From contig PUKL01000077.1 in NCBI GenBank assembly GCA_003552275.1, forward strand, positions 1 to 9,504: 9,504 nucleotides of DNA, in the 5' to 3' direction. Position numbers and translations under genes: made by a program. A model generated the notes under the pieces. The model made no database searches. It saw nothing but the letters and a program-made list of their open reading frames with translations, and was not told the DNA's origin. Position 1 is the first letter of the stretch. Each line of letters opens with the position of its first letter. The stretch is from Mollicutes bacterium (GTDB lineage: Bacteria > Bacillota_I > Bacilli_A > Izemoplasmatales > Izemoplasmataceae). Below are positions 1 to 6,509 of the stretch, piece by piece.

Positions 1-122
1 GACCCGGACGTGAAGCCGCCATCCGCGCATTGCAGACGGCGGGACTGGAAATCACCGCGATCAAAGATGTGACACCCGTTCCCCACAACGGTTGCCGTCC
101 TCCGAAACGGCCCCGGGGATAG
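1..122 (+). CDS. rpsK: 30S ribosomal protein S11, C-terminal part (5'-truncated)
   Basis: The reading frame with codons starting at base 3 runs to TAG at 120-122 and encodes the last 39 residues of S11. It ends in the family's typical tail, with DVTPVPHNGCRPPKRPRG directly before the stop. This tail lies in the small-subunit platform near the Shine-Dalgarno/anti-Shine-Dalgarno site, as known for the family. The gene start lies outside the window. rpoA follows after 31 bases, as in the alpha operon of most bacteria, so the two are probably co-transcribed from a promoter upstream of this window. The short fragment is nevertheless unmistakable because S11 is so conserved. Confidence 0.95.
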   Translation, partial: PGREAAIRALQTAGLEITAIKDVTPVPHNGCRPPKRPRG

Positions 123-137
123 GAAGGAAGAATGAAC

Positions 138-156
138 AAGGGAGGGTGCCCATTTG
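138..156 (+). promoter_or_regulatory. Ribosome binding site that fixes a TTG start for rpoA
   Basis: AAGGGAGGG at about 138-145 lies eight bases before TTG at 154. The ATG at 132 and the GTG at 145 are out of frame with rpoA, so TTG is the only supported start. Confidence 0.8.
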
Positions 157-1128
157 AAAGATCTACGCTTTGAAAAGCCGGAAACGACCATACTCCATGA
201 TGGCGACACGAAAGGTGAATTCGAGATATCCCCTCTTGAAAGGGGATACGGCGTGACGCTCGGCAACGCGCTCCGGCGCGTCCTGCTTTCGAGTCTGCCG
301 GGTGCGGCCATCGTGAATTGTCAGATAGACAATGTCCAACATGAATACTCTTCCATGGAAGGTGTCGTCGAGGATGTGACCGCCATCGTCCTCAATCTGA
401 AGGATGTCATCCTCACCATCAACGATGACGACCCCAACGCCGAGAAGCATCTCTTGATCGACGTCGAGGGTCCGAAAGAGGTCACGGCCGGCGATATCAA
501 GAAAGTCAGCCGCGCCGACGACATGGAAGACGATGTCGAAATCATCAACAAGGATCTCGTCATCGCCACCGTGAACGAGGGGCATTCGCTCCGCATCGAG
601 ATGACGGCCCGCAAAGGCATCGGCTATGTCAGCGCCGAGAAGAACAAACAGTACAACCGCCAGGTGGGCGTCATCCCCATAGACAGCGTCTACACCCCCG
701 TCCAGCGGGTGAAATACGATGTCGAAAAGACCCGCATTGAGGACCGGGCCGATCTCGACAAGCTCTATATGGAAATCGAGACCAACGGGAGCATCTCTCC
801 CAAAGAGGCACTCGGTATCGCCGCCAAGATGATGATCAACCATCTCGACCTCGTCGTCGAACTGTCCGAGAAAGCGCAAGTCGAAGAATACATGGTCGAG
901 CGCGAATCGGAACAGAACACCCAGATTCTCGAGATGCAAATCGAGGACCTCGACCTTTCCGTCCGCAGTTACAACTGCTTGAAAAGAGCCGGCATCAACA
1001 CGGTCGAGGAACTGACGAAGAAGACGGAAGAGGACATGATGAAGGTCCGCAACCTCGGTAAGAAATCGTTGAAGGAAGTCAAACAGAAACTTGAGGATTT
1101 GGGCCTCTCACTGGCCAGACACTCATAG
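154..1128 (+). CDS. rpoA: DNA-directed RNA polymerase subunit alpha
   Basis: This is the 324-residue alpha subunit, which dimerises to nucleate RNA polymerase assembly and contacts UP elements and activators through its C-terminal domain. The N-terminal domain carries the conserved PLERGYGVTLGNALRRVLLS block at residues 27-46. The C-terminal domain starts near residue 264. It keeps the VRSYNCL helix, where R271 aligns with E. coli R265 and N274 with N268, and the NLGKKSL loop at 300-306, where G302 and K304 align with E. coli G296 and K298. UP-element binding should therefore be intact. Position 273 is Tyr where E. coli has Ala. Translation starts at TTG. The stop codon TAG at 1126-1128 overlaps the ribosome binding site of rplQ, which suggests coupled translation. 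Confidence 0.98.
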   Translation: MKDLRFEKPETTILHDGDTKGEFEISPLERGYGVTLGNALRRVLLSSLPGAAIVNCQIDNVQHEYSSMEGVVEDVTAIVLNLKDVILTINDDDPNAEKHLLIDVEGPKEVTAGDIKKVSRADDMEDDVEIINKDLVIATVNEGHSLRIEMTARKGIGYVSAEKNKQYNRQVGVIPIDSVYTPVQRVKYDVEKTRIEDRADLDKLYMEIETNGSISPKEALGIAAKMMINHLDLVVELSEKAQVEEYMVERESEQNTQILEMQIEDLDLSVRSYNCLKRAGINTVEELTKKTEEDMMKVRNLGKKSLKEVKQKLEDLGLSLARHS

Positions 1129-1140
1129 GAGGTATCCACT

Positions 1141-1503
1141 ATGCCCACATACCGGAAACTGAACCGCAGGAGCGACCAGCGCAAAGCCCTTTTACGCGAT
1201 CTGGTCAGCCAGCTCGTCATACATGAACGCATCGAGACGACCCACAAAAAGGCGAAAGAACTCGCCCGTCTCATGGACAAAGCCGTCACCTTGAGCAAGA
1301 AAGACACCCTGGAGAGTCGTCGCCGTGTGGCGAGGACCGTCCGCTTTCTTGACACGGACGAGGAAAAGAACGCCTTGCAAAAACTGTTCGAGGACATCGC
1401 TCCCCGCTACAAGGATCGTGCCGGCGGCTACACCCGTATCATGAAAAAGGGTCCTCGTCGCGGTGACAGCACGGAAATGGCCATCATCGAATTTGTCGAA
1501 TGA
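1141..1503 (+). CDS. rplQ: 50S ribosomal protein L17
   Basis: This 120-residue protein belongs to the L17 family, which sits near the peptide exit tunnel of the large subunit. The sequence shows the family core: RKLNRRSDQRKALLRDL from residue 5, then HERIETTHKKAKELARLMDKAVTLSKK from residue 28. The C-terminal part (RYKDRAGGYTRIMKKGPRRGD) and the final AIIEFVE are also typical. Length is normal for the family. The ribosome binding site TAGGAGGT at 1126-1133 includes the rpoA stop and is well spaced before ATG. It is the last gene of the alpha operon, followed directly by a strong terminator hairpin. Confidence 0.98.
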   Translation: MPTYRKLNRRSDQRKALLRDLVSQLVIHERIETTHKKAKELARLMDKAVTLSKKDTLESRRRVARTVRFLDTDEEKNALQKLFEDIAPRYKDRAGGYTRIMKKGPRRGDSTEMAIIEFVE

Positions 1504-1517
1504 ATCGCATGACGACG

Positions 1518-1562
1518 AAAAAAGCGCTTCCCGCGTGCATGTCACGCCGGGAGCGCTTTTTC
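1518..1562. terminator. Bidirectional rho-independent terminator after rplQ
   Basis: A long hairpin has arms at about 1519-1537 and 1543-1561 and a five-base loop, CATGT. The arms pair AAAAAGCGCT with AGCGCTTTTT, then CCCG with CGGG, then CGTG with CACG, with single bulges at 1529 and 1547. The left arm opens with A's and the right arm closes with T's, so it can end transcription of rplQ on the + strand and of the cysteine synthase gene (stop at 1586) on the - strand. Confidence 0.9.
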
Positions 1563-1585
1563 ATTGAGGAGAGGGTCGATCTCTT

Positions 1586-2659
1586 CTATTCTTGTGTCTT
1601 GTCGCAGAATGTGTATTCTTCTTTGTCGATGTCGATATCTCGCATCTTCACGACGGTCTCGATGCGGAGATTCTCGATGTCGGGTGAAAGATAACCCTCT
1701 TTTTCAGGAATGTCTCGCATCAGGTCGGTGCTGAGATATTTTTTGTTATCGTCGGGGAAGAGGGTGACGATGACACGCTCTTTCCCGAGCATCTGTTGGG
1801 CTTTGACGGCGCCCAAGAAGTTCGCCCCCGAAGATATGCCCACACCGAAGCCGATCGTCGAAGCGATCTTCTTCGCCATGAGGATGGCATCCCCGTCGTC
1901 GACGGCAAGAATGTCATCAAGTTCGTCCAGTTTCACGATATCGGGGATGAACTCGTCGGAAATACCTTCGATGCGGTGTCTACCGACCTTATGGCCGGTT
2001 GACAGCGTCGGTGAGTTCGCCGGCTCCAACGGGAAGAGCTTGACGTTCTCGTTGTGCTTTCGGAGATAGCGGCCCACACCCATGATCGTTCCGCCCGTGC
2101 CCACACCGGCCACGAAAGCGTCGGCCGTGCAGTCCAGATGGCGCAGTTGGTGGCGAATCTCCGGGCCCGTCGTATGGTAGTGGGCCTTGCAGTTGAATTC
2201 GTTGGTGAATTGTGACGGGAGGAAACAAGAAGCCGCTGTCTTCGCGTATTCCTCGGCTTTGCGGATGCAACCCTTGAAACCGCCTTCCGCCGCGCTGACC
2301 AACTCGATGTCCGCGCCGAAGCTCTTGATCAGGTTGATCCGTTCACTGCTCAGCCAATCGGGCATGAATATCTTCACCGGATGACCGAGGAGACGACCGA
2401 TAGAGGCGAAAGCGATCCCGGTGTTCCCGCTTGTGGCTTCCGCGATTGCGCAATTCTCGCCGATGAGGCCTTTGCGGGAGGCGGAAAAAAGAATGAAGAG
2501 CGCCATGCGGTCTTTGACACTGCCGGTGAGGTTGTAGTGTTCGAGTTTCACATGGACATGATGAGGCTCGCCTTTGTAGGTATAGGCGATCCTGGCCATG
2601 GGTGTCGCTCCGACCAAGGAGCAGAGGTGTTCGAAGAGGTTCATTCTGGTCGCGTCCAT
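1586..2659 (-). CDS. Cysteine synthase-family PLP enzyme (CysK/CysM-like) with C-terminal extension
   Basis: This 357-residue fold-type II PLP enzyme is predicted to make cysteine from O-acetylserine and sulfide, or to run a related beta-replacement. The PLP lysine is K49 in GSVKDR. The substrate loop TSGNTG is at 76-81, the phosphate-binding loop GVGTGGT at 185-191, and S277 in GISSGAN is the likely pyridine-nitrogen contact. FPDDNKKYLST at 301-311 ends the catalytic core. ATSGNTGIA resembles CysM, whereas GVGTGGT resembles CysK, so the sulfur donor cannot be assigned. Classic CysK is about 310 residues; here about 45 extra residues follow the core, with no recognised motif. ATG at 2659 has GGAGGT at 2669-2674, nine bases upstream, and is preferred over ATG at 2644. 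Placement between rplQ and ecfA1 on the opposite strand suggests an insertion. A cystathionine beta-synthase role cannot be excluded. Confidence 0.9.
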   Translation of the reverse strand: MDATRMNLFEHLCSLVGATPMARIAYTYKGEPHHVHVKLEHYNLTGSVKDRMALFILFSASRKGLIGENCAIAEATSGNTGIAFASIGRLLGHPVKIFMPDWLSSERINLIKSFGADIELVSAAEGGFKGCIRKAEEYAKTAASCFLPSQFTNEFNCKAHYHTTGPEIRHQLRHLDCTADAFVAGVGTGGTIMGVGRYLRKHNENVKLFPLEPANSPTLSTGHKVGRHRIEGISDEFIPDIVKLDELDDILAVDDGDAILMAKKIASTIGFGVGISSGANFLGAVKAQQMLGKERVIVTLFPDDNKKYLSTDLMRDIPEKEGYLSPDIENLRIETVVKMRDIDIDKEEYTFCDKTQE

Positions 2660-2681
2660 CGATCATCGACCTCCAAACGGA

Positions 2682-2698
2682 TATGACACATTGTCATA
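2682..2698. promoter_or_regulatory. Perfect palindrome on the -10/start region (candidate operator)
   Basis: TATGACA at 2682-2688 and TGTCATA at 2692-2698 form a perfect 7-base inverted repeat around CAT. It overlaps the -10 box at 2696-2701 and the expected transcription start of the cysteine synthase gene, a typical position for a repressor. The regulator is unknown. The size and symmetry fit a dimeric helix-turn-helix protein, but I cannot match it to a named motif. Confidence 0.5.
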
Positions 2699-2725
2699 AT
2701 AGCATGCCGGCCATGTGTTCGTCAA
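2696..2725 (-). promoter_or_regulatory. Promoter of the cysteine synthase gene
   Basis: On the - strand, TTGACG (2720-2725) is followed after 18 bases by TATTAT (2696-2701), preceded by TGC, giving an extended -10. Transcription should begin near 2689, leaving a leader of about 30 bases before ATG at 2659. Both boxes are close to the sigma-A consensus. Confidence 0.65.
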
Positions 2726-2821
2726 TCATCGTTGACACGGTTTCTTTCCCAAGAGCTCCACGAGTGCCGATTCTGTTTTACTGCCAATTCCAAGCACTAT
2801 GTCGCAAATCCCGGGCATGTT

Positions 2822-2847
2822 TGATATAATGAAATCGACTTTTGGAG
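2822..2847 (+). promoter_or_regulatory. Extended -10 promoter and ribosome binding site of the ecfA1-ecfA2-ecfT-truA operon
   Basis: TGATATAAT at 2822-2830 is a perfect extended -10. The -35 position 17 bases upstream (2802-2807) is poor. Transcription should start near 2837. TGGAG at 2843-2847 is the ribosome binding site and lies eight bases before ATG at 2856. This promoter argues against the in-frame ATG at 2799, which would lie upstream of the transcript. Confidence 0.65.
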
Positions 2848-2855
2848 TGATGCGC

Positions 2856-3662
2856 ATGAACATGATCGACATCGAGAATGTGAGTTTTGCCTACAGCGGC
2901 AAGGTCGAGGCGTTGAAAAACGTCTCTCTTTGCGTGCGAAAAGGTGAATGGGTGACCATCCTGGGGCATAACGGCAGCGGCAAGTCCACACTCGCCAAAC
3001 TGATCGTCGGGCTTTTGAAGCCGCAGACGGGGACCATCCGTGTCGACGGTGTCGAGCTTTCGGAACGGACCGTATACGATATACGCAAAAAGGTCGGGAT
3101 CGTCTTTCAAAACCCCGACAACCAATTTGTCGGGGTCACCGTGCGCGACGATATCGCTTTTGGCCTTGAGAACTTGCAAATCCCCCGGGAGGAGATGGTC
3201 GAGCGCATCGAGCGCTATGCCAAGAGGGTGGACATGTACAGTTACCTCAACAAAGAGCCCCAAGCCCTCTCGGGCGGCCAGAAGCAACGCGTCGCCATCG
3301 CCGGCATCCTCGCCATGCGGACGGAGGCCATCATCTTCGACGAGGCCACATCCATGTTGGATCCCGACGGCAGGAAGCGCATCCTCTCCTACATGCGCAA
3401 ACTGCGTGATGAGGGAGTCACGGTCGTGACGATCACCCACGATATGCGTGAAGCGGTGCAAAGCGACCGTATCGTCGTGTTGAAGGATGGCGAGGTCCTC
3501 AAAGCCGACAAGTCCGAGAACGTCCTCAAGGACAAAGAGACACTCGAACAATCCAATCTGGAACTTCTTCTCCCCTTGGAGGTCCTTCATGGTCTCGAGA
3601 AGAAAAAATCGACGAACGAAGAACTCAAGGAGTTTCTATGGCAATTAAGTTTGAACGGGTGA
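2856..3662 (+). CDS. ecfA1: Energy-coupling factor transporter ATPase EcfA1
   Basis: This is one of the two ATPases that power ECF-type importers of vitamins and metal ions, working at the inner membrane face with EcfA2 and EcfT and with exchangeable S-components encoded elsewhere. From ATG 2856 it has 268 residues, a normal length. Visible motifs are Walker A GHNGSGKST (37-45), Q-loop FQNPDNQ (84-90), signature LSGGQKQR (138-145), Walker B AIIFDEATSMLDP (158-170) and switch His195 in THDM. FQNPDNQF and the Met-Leu-Asp-Pro D-loop are typical of EcfA1. In-frame starts at 2799 and 2850 were rejected: the first precedes the promoter and the second is only two bases from the ribosome binding site. 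The 3' end overlaps ecfA2 by 25 bases. Confidence 0.95.
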   Translation: MNMIDIENVSFAYSGKVEALKNVSLCVRKGEWVTILGHNGSGKSTLAKLIVGLLKPQTGTIRVDGVELSERTVYDIRKKVGIVFQNPDNQFVGVTVRDDIAFGLENLQIPREEMVERIERYAKRVDMYSYLNKEPQALSGGQKQRVAIAGILAMRTEAIIFDEATSMLDPDGRKRILSYMRKLRDEGVTVVTITHDMREAVQSDRIVVLKDGEVLKADKSENVLKDKETLEQSNLELLLPLEVLHGLEKKKSTNEELKEFLWQLSLNG

Positions 3663-4501
3663 GTTTCCAATACCGCGGTGTCGATGATAAGGGCTATCTC
3701 GCCCTTGCCGACATCAACCTCTCCATCGCGGCTCAAGGGGAGTTCATCACCTTGATCGGGGAGACCGGCAGCGGTAAATCCACGCTCGCACAACACATGA
3801 ACGCGCTTCTCGCCCCCACGGAGGGCCGTGTTCATATTTTTGGCGTGAAACTCACGAGCGACAAGAAAAAAAACAGGAAACAGCGCTTGAACCCCATCCG
3901 GCAAAGGGTGGGACTGGTGTTTCAATTCCCCGAATACCAACTGTTCGAAGAGACCGTCCTCAAAGACATCATCTTCGGCCCCAAGAACTTCGGTGTCCCG
4001 CATGAAGAAGCTTTGGAGCGGGCAAAGAAGATGATCCAGATCGTCGGTCTGGACGAGAGTTATCTCGAGAGAAGTCCCTTCAATCTCAGCGGGGGTGAGA
4101 AAAAGCGGGTGAGCATCGCCGGCATTCTCGCCATGGAACCGGAAATCCTCATCTTGGACGAGCCCACGAGCGGGCTCGACCCGATGGGAAGGAACGCGCT
4201 ATTGAAGGTCTTTTACGATATCCATGAAAAACTCGGCAAGACCGTCATGATCATCACCCATGACATGGACACCGTATATGAATATGCGAAACGGGTGTTG
4301 GTGCTCCGTGAAGGTGCGCTCGTCTATGACGGCGAGCCTCCGGGTCTCTTTTCCCGAAAACACGTGGAAGATTGGAATCTCGAACTGCCGGAAATCTTGC
4401 GCATCCAACGGGCGTTGGAAGAACGGTTCGGTATCCGTCTCGAGAAGAATCCGACAAGTCGCAAGGAACTCATCGAAGCTCTCGGGGAGGTGGTGATGTG
4501 A
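3638..4501 (+). CDS. ecfA2: Energy-coupling factor transporter ATPase EcfA2
   Basis: This is the second ATPase of the ECF module, 287 residues long and normal for the family; it pairs with EcfA1 on the coupling helices of EcfT. Motifs are Walker A GETGSGKST (41-49), Q-loop FQFPEYQLF (95-103, as in EcfA2 proteins), signature LSGGEKKR (150-157), Walker B ILILDEPTSGLDP (170-182) and switch His208 in THDM. The signature ends in Glu where EcfA proteins usually have Gln (LSGGQ). ATG at 3638 has AAGGAG at 3627-3632, five bases upstream, and lies inside the 3' end of ecfA1, so translation is probably coupled. The stop TGA at 4499-4501 overlaps the GTG start of ecfT. Confidence 0.95.
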   Translation: MAIKFERVSFQYRGVDDKGYLALADINLSIAAQGEFITLIGETGSGKSTLAQHMNALLAPTEGRVHIFGVKLTSDKKKNRKQRLNPIRQRVGLVFQFPEYQLFEETVLKDIIFGPKNFGVPHEEALERAKKMIQIVGLDESYLERSPFNLSGGEKKRVSIAGILAMEPEILILDEPTSGLDPMGRNALLKVFYDIHEKLGKTVMIITHDMDTVYEYAKRVLVLREGALVYDGEPPGLFSRKHVEDWNLELPEILRIQRALEERFGIRLEKNPTSRKELIEALGEVVM

Positions 4502-5466
4502 ACCGTATCGTCATCGGACGCTACATTCCCGGAAACTCCTTCCTCTACCGGATGGACCCGCGGACGAAGCTCATCGCCATGATTCTGCTCATGGTGGGCG
4601 TGTTCCTGATTCAATCCTTCCTCCACATGTTCGTGGCGCTCGCTTTGGTGACGCTGATCCTCGTCTTCGGCAGGCTCAGCGTGAAGAGGGTCTATCTGGG
4701 GTTGCGACCCCTCGTGTTCTTGCTCATGTTCACCTTTTTGTTCCAGGTCCTTTTCAACCGTCAGGGGGAGTTGCTCTATTCGCTCGCCCTCCACTACACG
4801 ATCCTGAATCTTTCTCTCGCCTTCATGGTCGTGTTGCTCTGGGGTTTCACCAAGCGCTTCATCCGTTTCCGACTCCTCTATTTTCTCGGTGCCGTCGTCG
4901 GCATTTTCGCCCTCTTGCATAGTATCTCTTTCGGTGTCGTGCTCGGGGAGGGAACATTCGCCGTATACGAACAGGGACTGTCCACGGCGTTTTTCATCAT
5001 GGTCCGTCTCATCATCATCATCACCCTTTCGACGATACTCACCATCACCACGAAACCCACGGATTTGAACCTCGGTCTCGAAAGCATCTTGCGCCCCTTG
5101 CGGGTCCTGCGGATAAACGCCGAAGAGATCGCCATGATCATCGCCATCAGTCTCCGCTATATACCCACATTGCTTGAAGAGGCCAACAAGATCATGCTGG
5201 CCCAGGCGAGCCGCGGTGTGGATTTCCAAGAAGGAAAGCTCAAGGACAAGGTCATCCAGGTCGTCTCTTTGCTCGTGCCGATGTTCATCATCTCCTTCCA
5301 ACGTTCCGATGATCTCGCGAACGCCATGGAAGCCCGCTCGTTCGTCCCGGGCCAAGAACGGACGCGGTTGCACATCCTTCGCTGGAGCAAGCTCGACACG
5401 GTCGCTCTCGCATGCACCTCCTTGGCGCTTGCCGGAGTTGTCTTGCTCCGGGTGGTAGGATGGTGA
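4498..5466 (+). CDS. ecfT: Energy-coupling factor transporter transmembrane protein EcfT, long form
   Basis: EcfT is the membrane scaffold that joins the two ATPases to the substrate-binding S-component. The GTG start at 4498 overlaps the ecfA2 stop by four bases (GTGA) and has GGGGAGG at 4484-4490, seven bases upstream; the frame stays open further 5' but only through ecfA2. The product is 322 residues against about 265 usually. Family marks are GNSFLYRMDPRTK (12-24), the TTKPTDLNLGLE block (184-195), and two Ala/Ser-Arg-Gly/Ser coupling sites, SRG at 238-240 and ARS at 279-281 within AMEARSF. Hydrophobic stretches lie near 25-57, 68-87, 101-115, 127-148, 163-183, 210-220, 255-267 and 300-319. 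The extra length lies around residues 95-158, where two hydrophobic segments with a basic TKRFIRFR link appear added. Confidence 0.92.
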   Translation: MNRIVIGRYIPGNSFLYRMDPRTKLIAMILLMVGVFLIQSFLHMFVALALVTLILVFGRLSVKRVYLGLRPLVFLLMFTFLFQVLFNRQGELLYSLALHYTILNLSLAFMVVLLWGFTKRFIRFRLLYFLGAVVGIFALLHSISFGVVLGEGTFAVYEQGLSTAFFIMVRLIIIITLSTILTITTKPTDLNLGLESILRPLRVLRINAEEIAMIIAISLRYIPTLLEEANKIMLAQASRGVDFQEGKLKDKVIQVVSLLVPMFIISFQRSDDLANAMEARSFVPGQERTRLHILRWSKLDTVALACTSLALAGVVLLRVVGW

Positions 5467-6452
5467 GACGTTTTTTTGAAGCTTTGGCCGCGCAAGACAC
5501 CGGTCAGATTCGCTCGCTCCTCCATGCCGAGGCGGTCTACAGGGATTCGGAAGGGACCCTTTTCGAAGGCGCGGCGGAGATCATCGACAACATCGCCGCA
5601 TTGCCCGGGGATGTTTCGAGGATCCAGACCTATGAAGCCCTCCGGATTGTCGTCTTCAAAAATGGCGACATCATGAAGGTGAAGACTGCGGACGGGCGGA
5701 TCCGTCGCTTCTATCTCCGGAAGGACCCGCCCTTGCGTCGCCTCCGGTTGGATTTCGCCTACAACGGGACGCTCTTTCACGGAATTCAACGCCAGACAGA
5801 CAAACGGACAGTGCAAGGGGTGCTCGAAAACATCCTCGCCCACATCACCAACAATCCCGTGACCTTGAAAGTCGCCGGCCGCACCGACAAGGGAGTCCAC
5901 GCCCTCGCCCAGACCGTCCATTTCGACACCTCGAGTCCGATGGATGCCGCCAAGATGTTCACCATTCTCCAAAGGATGGTCCCCACGGACATCCGGCCCC
6001 TGAAGATGGAAGAGGTCCCGCCCGTGTTCCACGCCCGTTATGACGCCTTGGCGAAGACCTACCGCTACACGCTTTGCCATACGAAGGACCCGTTCTCCGC
6101 CCATCAGAGCCTTTTTCATCCTCGCATCGACAATGCCGCGCTGCAAGGGATCATCGCAAAGTGTCTGGGCACCCATGATTTTCGCGGTTTCGCCAACCTC
6201 GCCCCCGACGGCGAACCCGTGAAGACCCTCCATGCTGTCGAGGTCTATTCCGAGGGGGACAAGACCCACATCGAAATCACGGGAACGGGCTTCTTGCGTC
6301 ACATGATGCGGATCATCGTCGGCAACGCCCTTCGTGACATAACCAAGGGCACGAACCTTGTGGAGGAGGCTCTCGAGAATCCGGAAAGGGACGACACCAA
6401 GTTCATGGCCCCTGCCGCCGGACTCGCTTTGAAAAAGGTCCATTACACGTGA
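5460..6452 (+). CDS. truA: tRNA pseudouridine(38-40) synthase TruA with an N-terminal NTF2-like domain
   Basis: TruA converts uridines 38-40 of the tRNA anticodon stem to pseudouridine. The frame from ATG 5460 gives 330 residues. Residues 92-330 are a normal TruA: LRLDFAYNGTLFHGIQRQ (95-112), catalytic D143 in GRTDKGVHA, TYRYT (200-204) and GTGFLRHMMRIIVG (275-288). Standard TruA is about 245 residues and starts near residue 92. The first 90 residues are extra. FFEALAAQDTGQIRSLL, then AVYRDSEGTLFEG, a helix at 38-48 and strands at 59-88 resemble a short NTF2/SnoaL-like domain (inferred from pattern, not searched). ATG 5460 overlaps the ecfT stop by seven bases behind GGTGG. TTG at 5733 with GGAAGGA at 5719 could start a 239-residue TruA. 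Last gene of the ECF operon; rplM-rpsI, often next in Bacilli, is absent here. Confidence 0.92.
   Translation: MVRRFFEALAAQDTGQIRSLLHAEAVYRDSEGTLFEGAAEIIDNIAALPGDVSRIQTYEALRIVVFKNGDIMKVKTADGRIRRFYLRKDPPLRRLRLDFAYNGTLFHGIQRQTDKRTVQGVLENILAHITNNPVTLKVAGRTDKGVHALAQTVHFDTSSPMDAAKMFTILQRMVPTDIRPLKMEEVPPVFHARYDALAKTYRYTLCHTKDPFSAHQSLFHPRIDNAALQGIIAKCLGTHDFRGFANLAPDGEPVKTLHAVEVYSEGDKTHIEITGTGFLRHMMRIIVGNALRDITKGTNLVEEALENPERDDTKFMAPAAGLALKKVHYT
5719..5735 (+). promoter_or_regulatory. Possible internal ribosome binding site and TTG start for standard-length TruA
   Basis: GGAAGGA at 5719-5725 lies seven bases before TTG at 5733, in frame with truA. Starting here gives 239 residues beginning LRRLRLDFAYNGT, with the catalytic Asp at 52, the usual spacing in bacterial TruA. 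It could be used in addition to or instead of ATG 5460. Confidence 0.4.
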
Positions 6453-6462
6453 CATTCATCAA

Positions 6463-6488
6463 AAAAACACGGCCGAAGCCGTGTTTTT
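6463..6488. terminator. Bidirectional rho-independent terminator between truA and the metal permease
   Basis: An eleven-base-pair perfect stem, AAAAACACGGC (6463-6473) with GCCGTGTTTTT (6478-6488), encloses a CGAA tetraloop. A's precede it and T's close it, so it can end both truA (stop 6452) and the - strand permease gene (stop 6510). Confidence 0.92.
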
Positions 6489-6509
6489 GAATGGTTGAAG
6501 GGAAAGGCG

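Noticed and set aside
163..939. A 258-codon open frame on the - strand opposite rpoA
   Set aside because: It is antisense to the highly conserved rpoA and has no domain or initiation signals.
2732..2737. A TTGACA box on the + strand as a -35 for ecfA1
   Set aside because: No -10-like sequence follows at 16-18 bases; the better promoter is the extended -10 at 2822-2830.
2799..2855. An upstream in-frame ATG that would lengthen EcfA1 by 19 residues
   Set aside because: The extended -10 box at 2822-2830 lies within that stretch, so the transcript would start after the ATG, and no ribosome binding site precedes it.
2778..3590. A 270-codon open frame on the - strand opposite ecfA1
   Set aside because: It is antisense to ecfA1, which has all its ATPase motifs; the frame is a codon-bias shadow.
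4324..5373. A 349-codon open frame on the - strand opposite ecfA2 and ecfT
   Set aside because: It is Glu/Asp/His/Gln-rich antisense sequence opposite membrane-protein codons, with no domain and no separate promoter or ribosome binding site.
5157..6455. A 432-codon open frame on the - strand opposite ecfT and truA
   Set aside because: It lies antisense to clearly homologous genes, has no recognisable domain, and its Asp/His/Gly/Val-rich composition is what the codon bias of the + strand genes produces in this frame.
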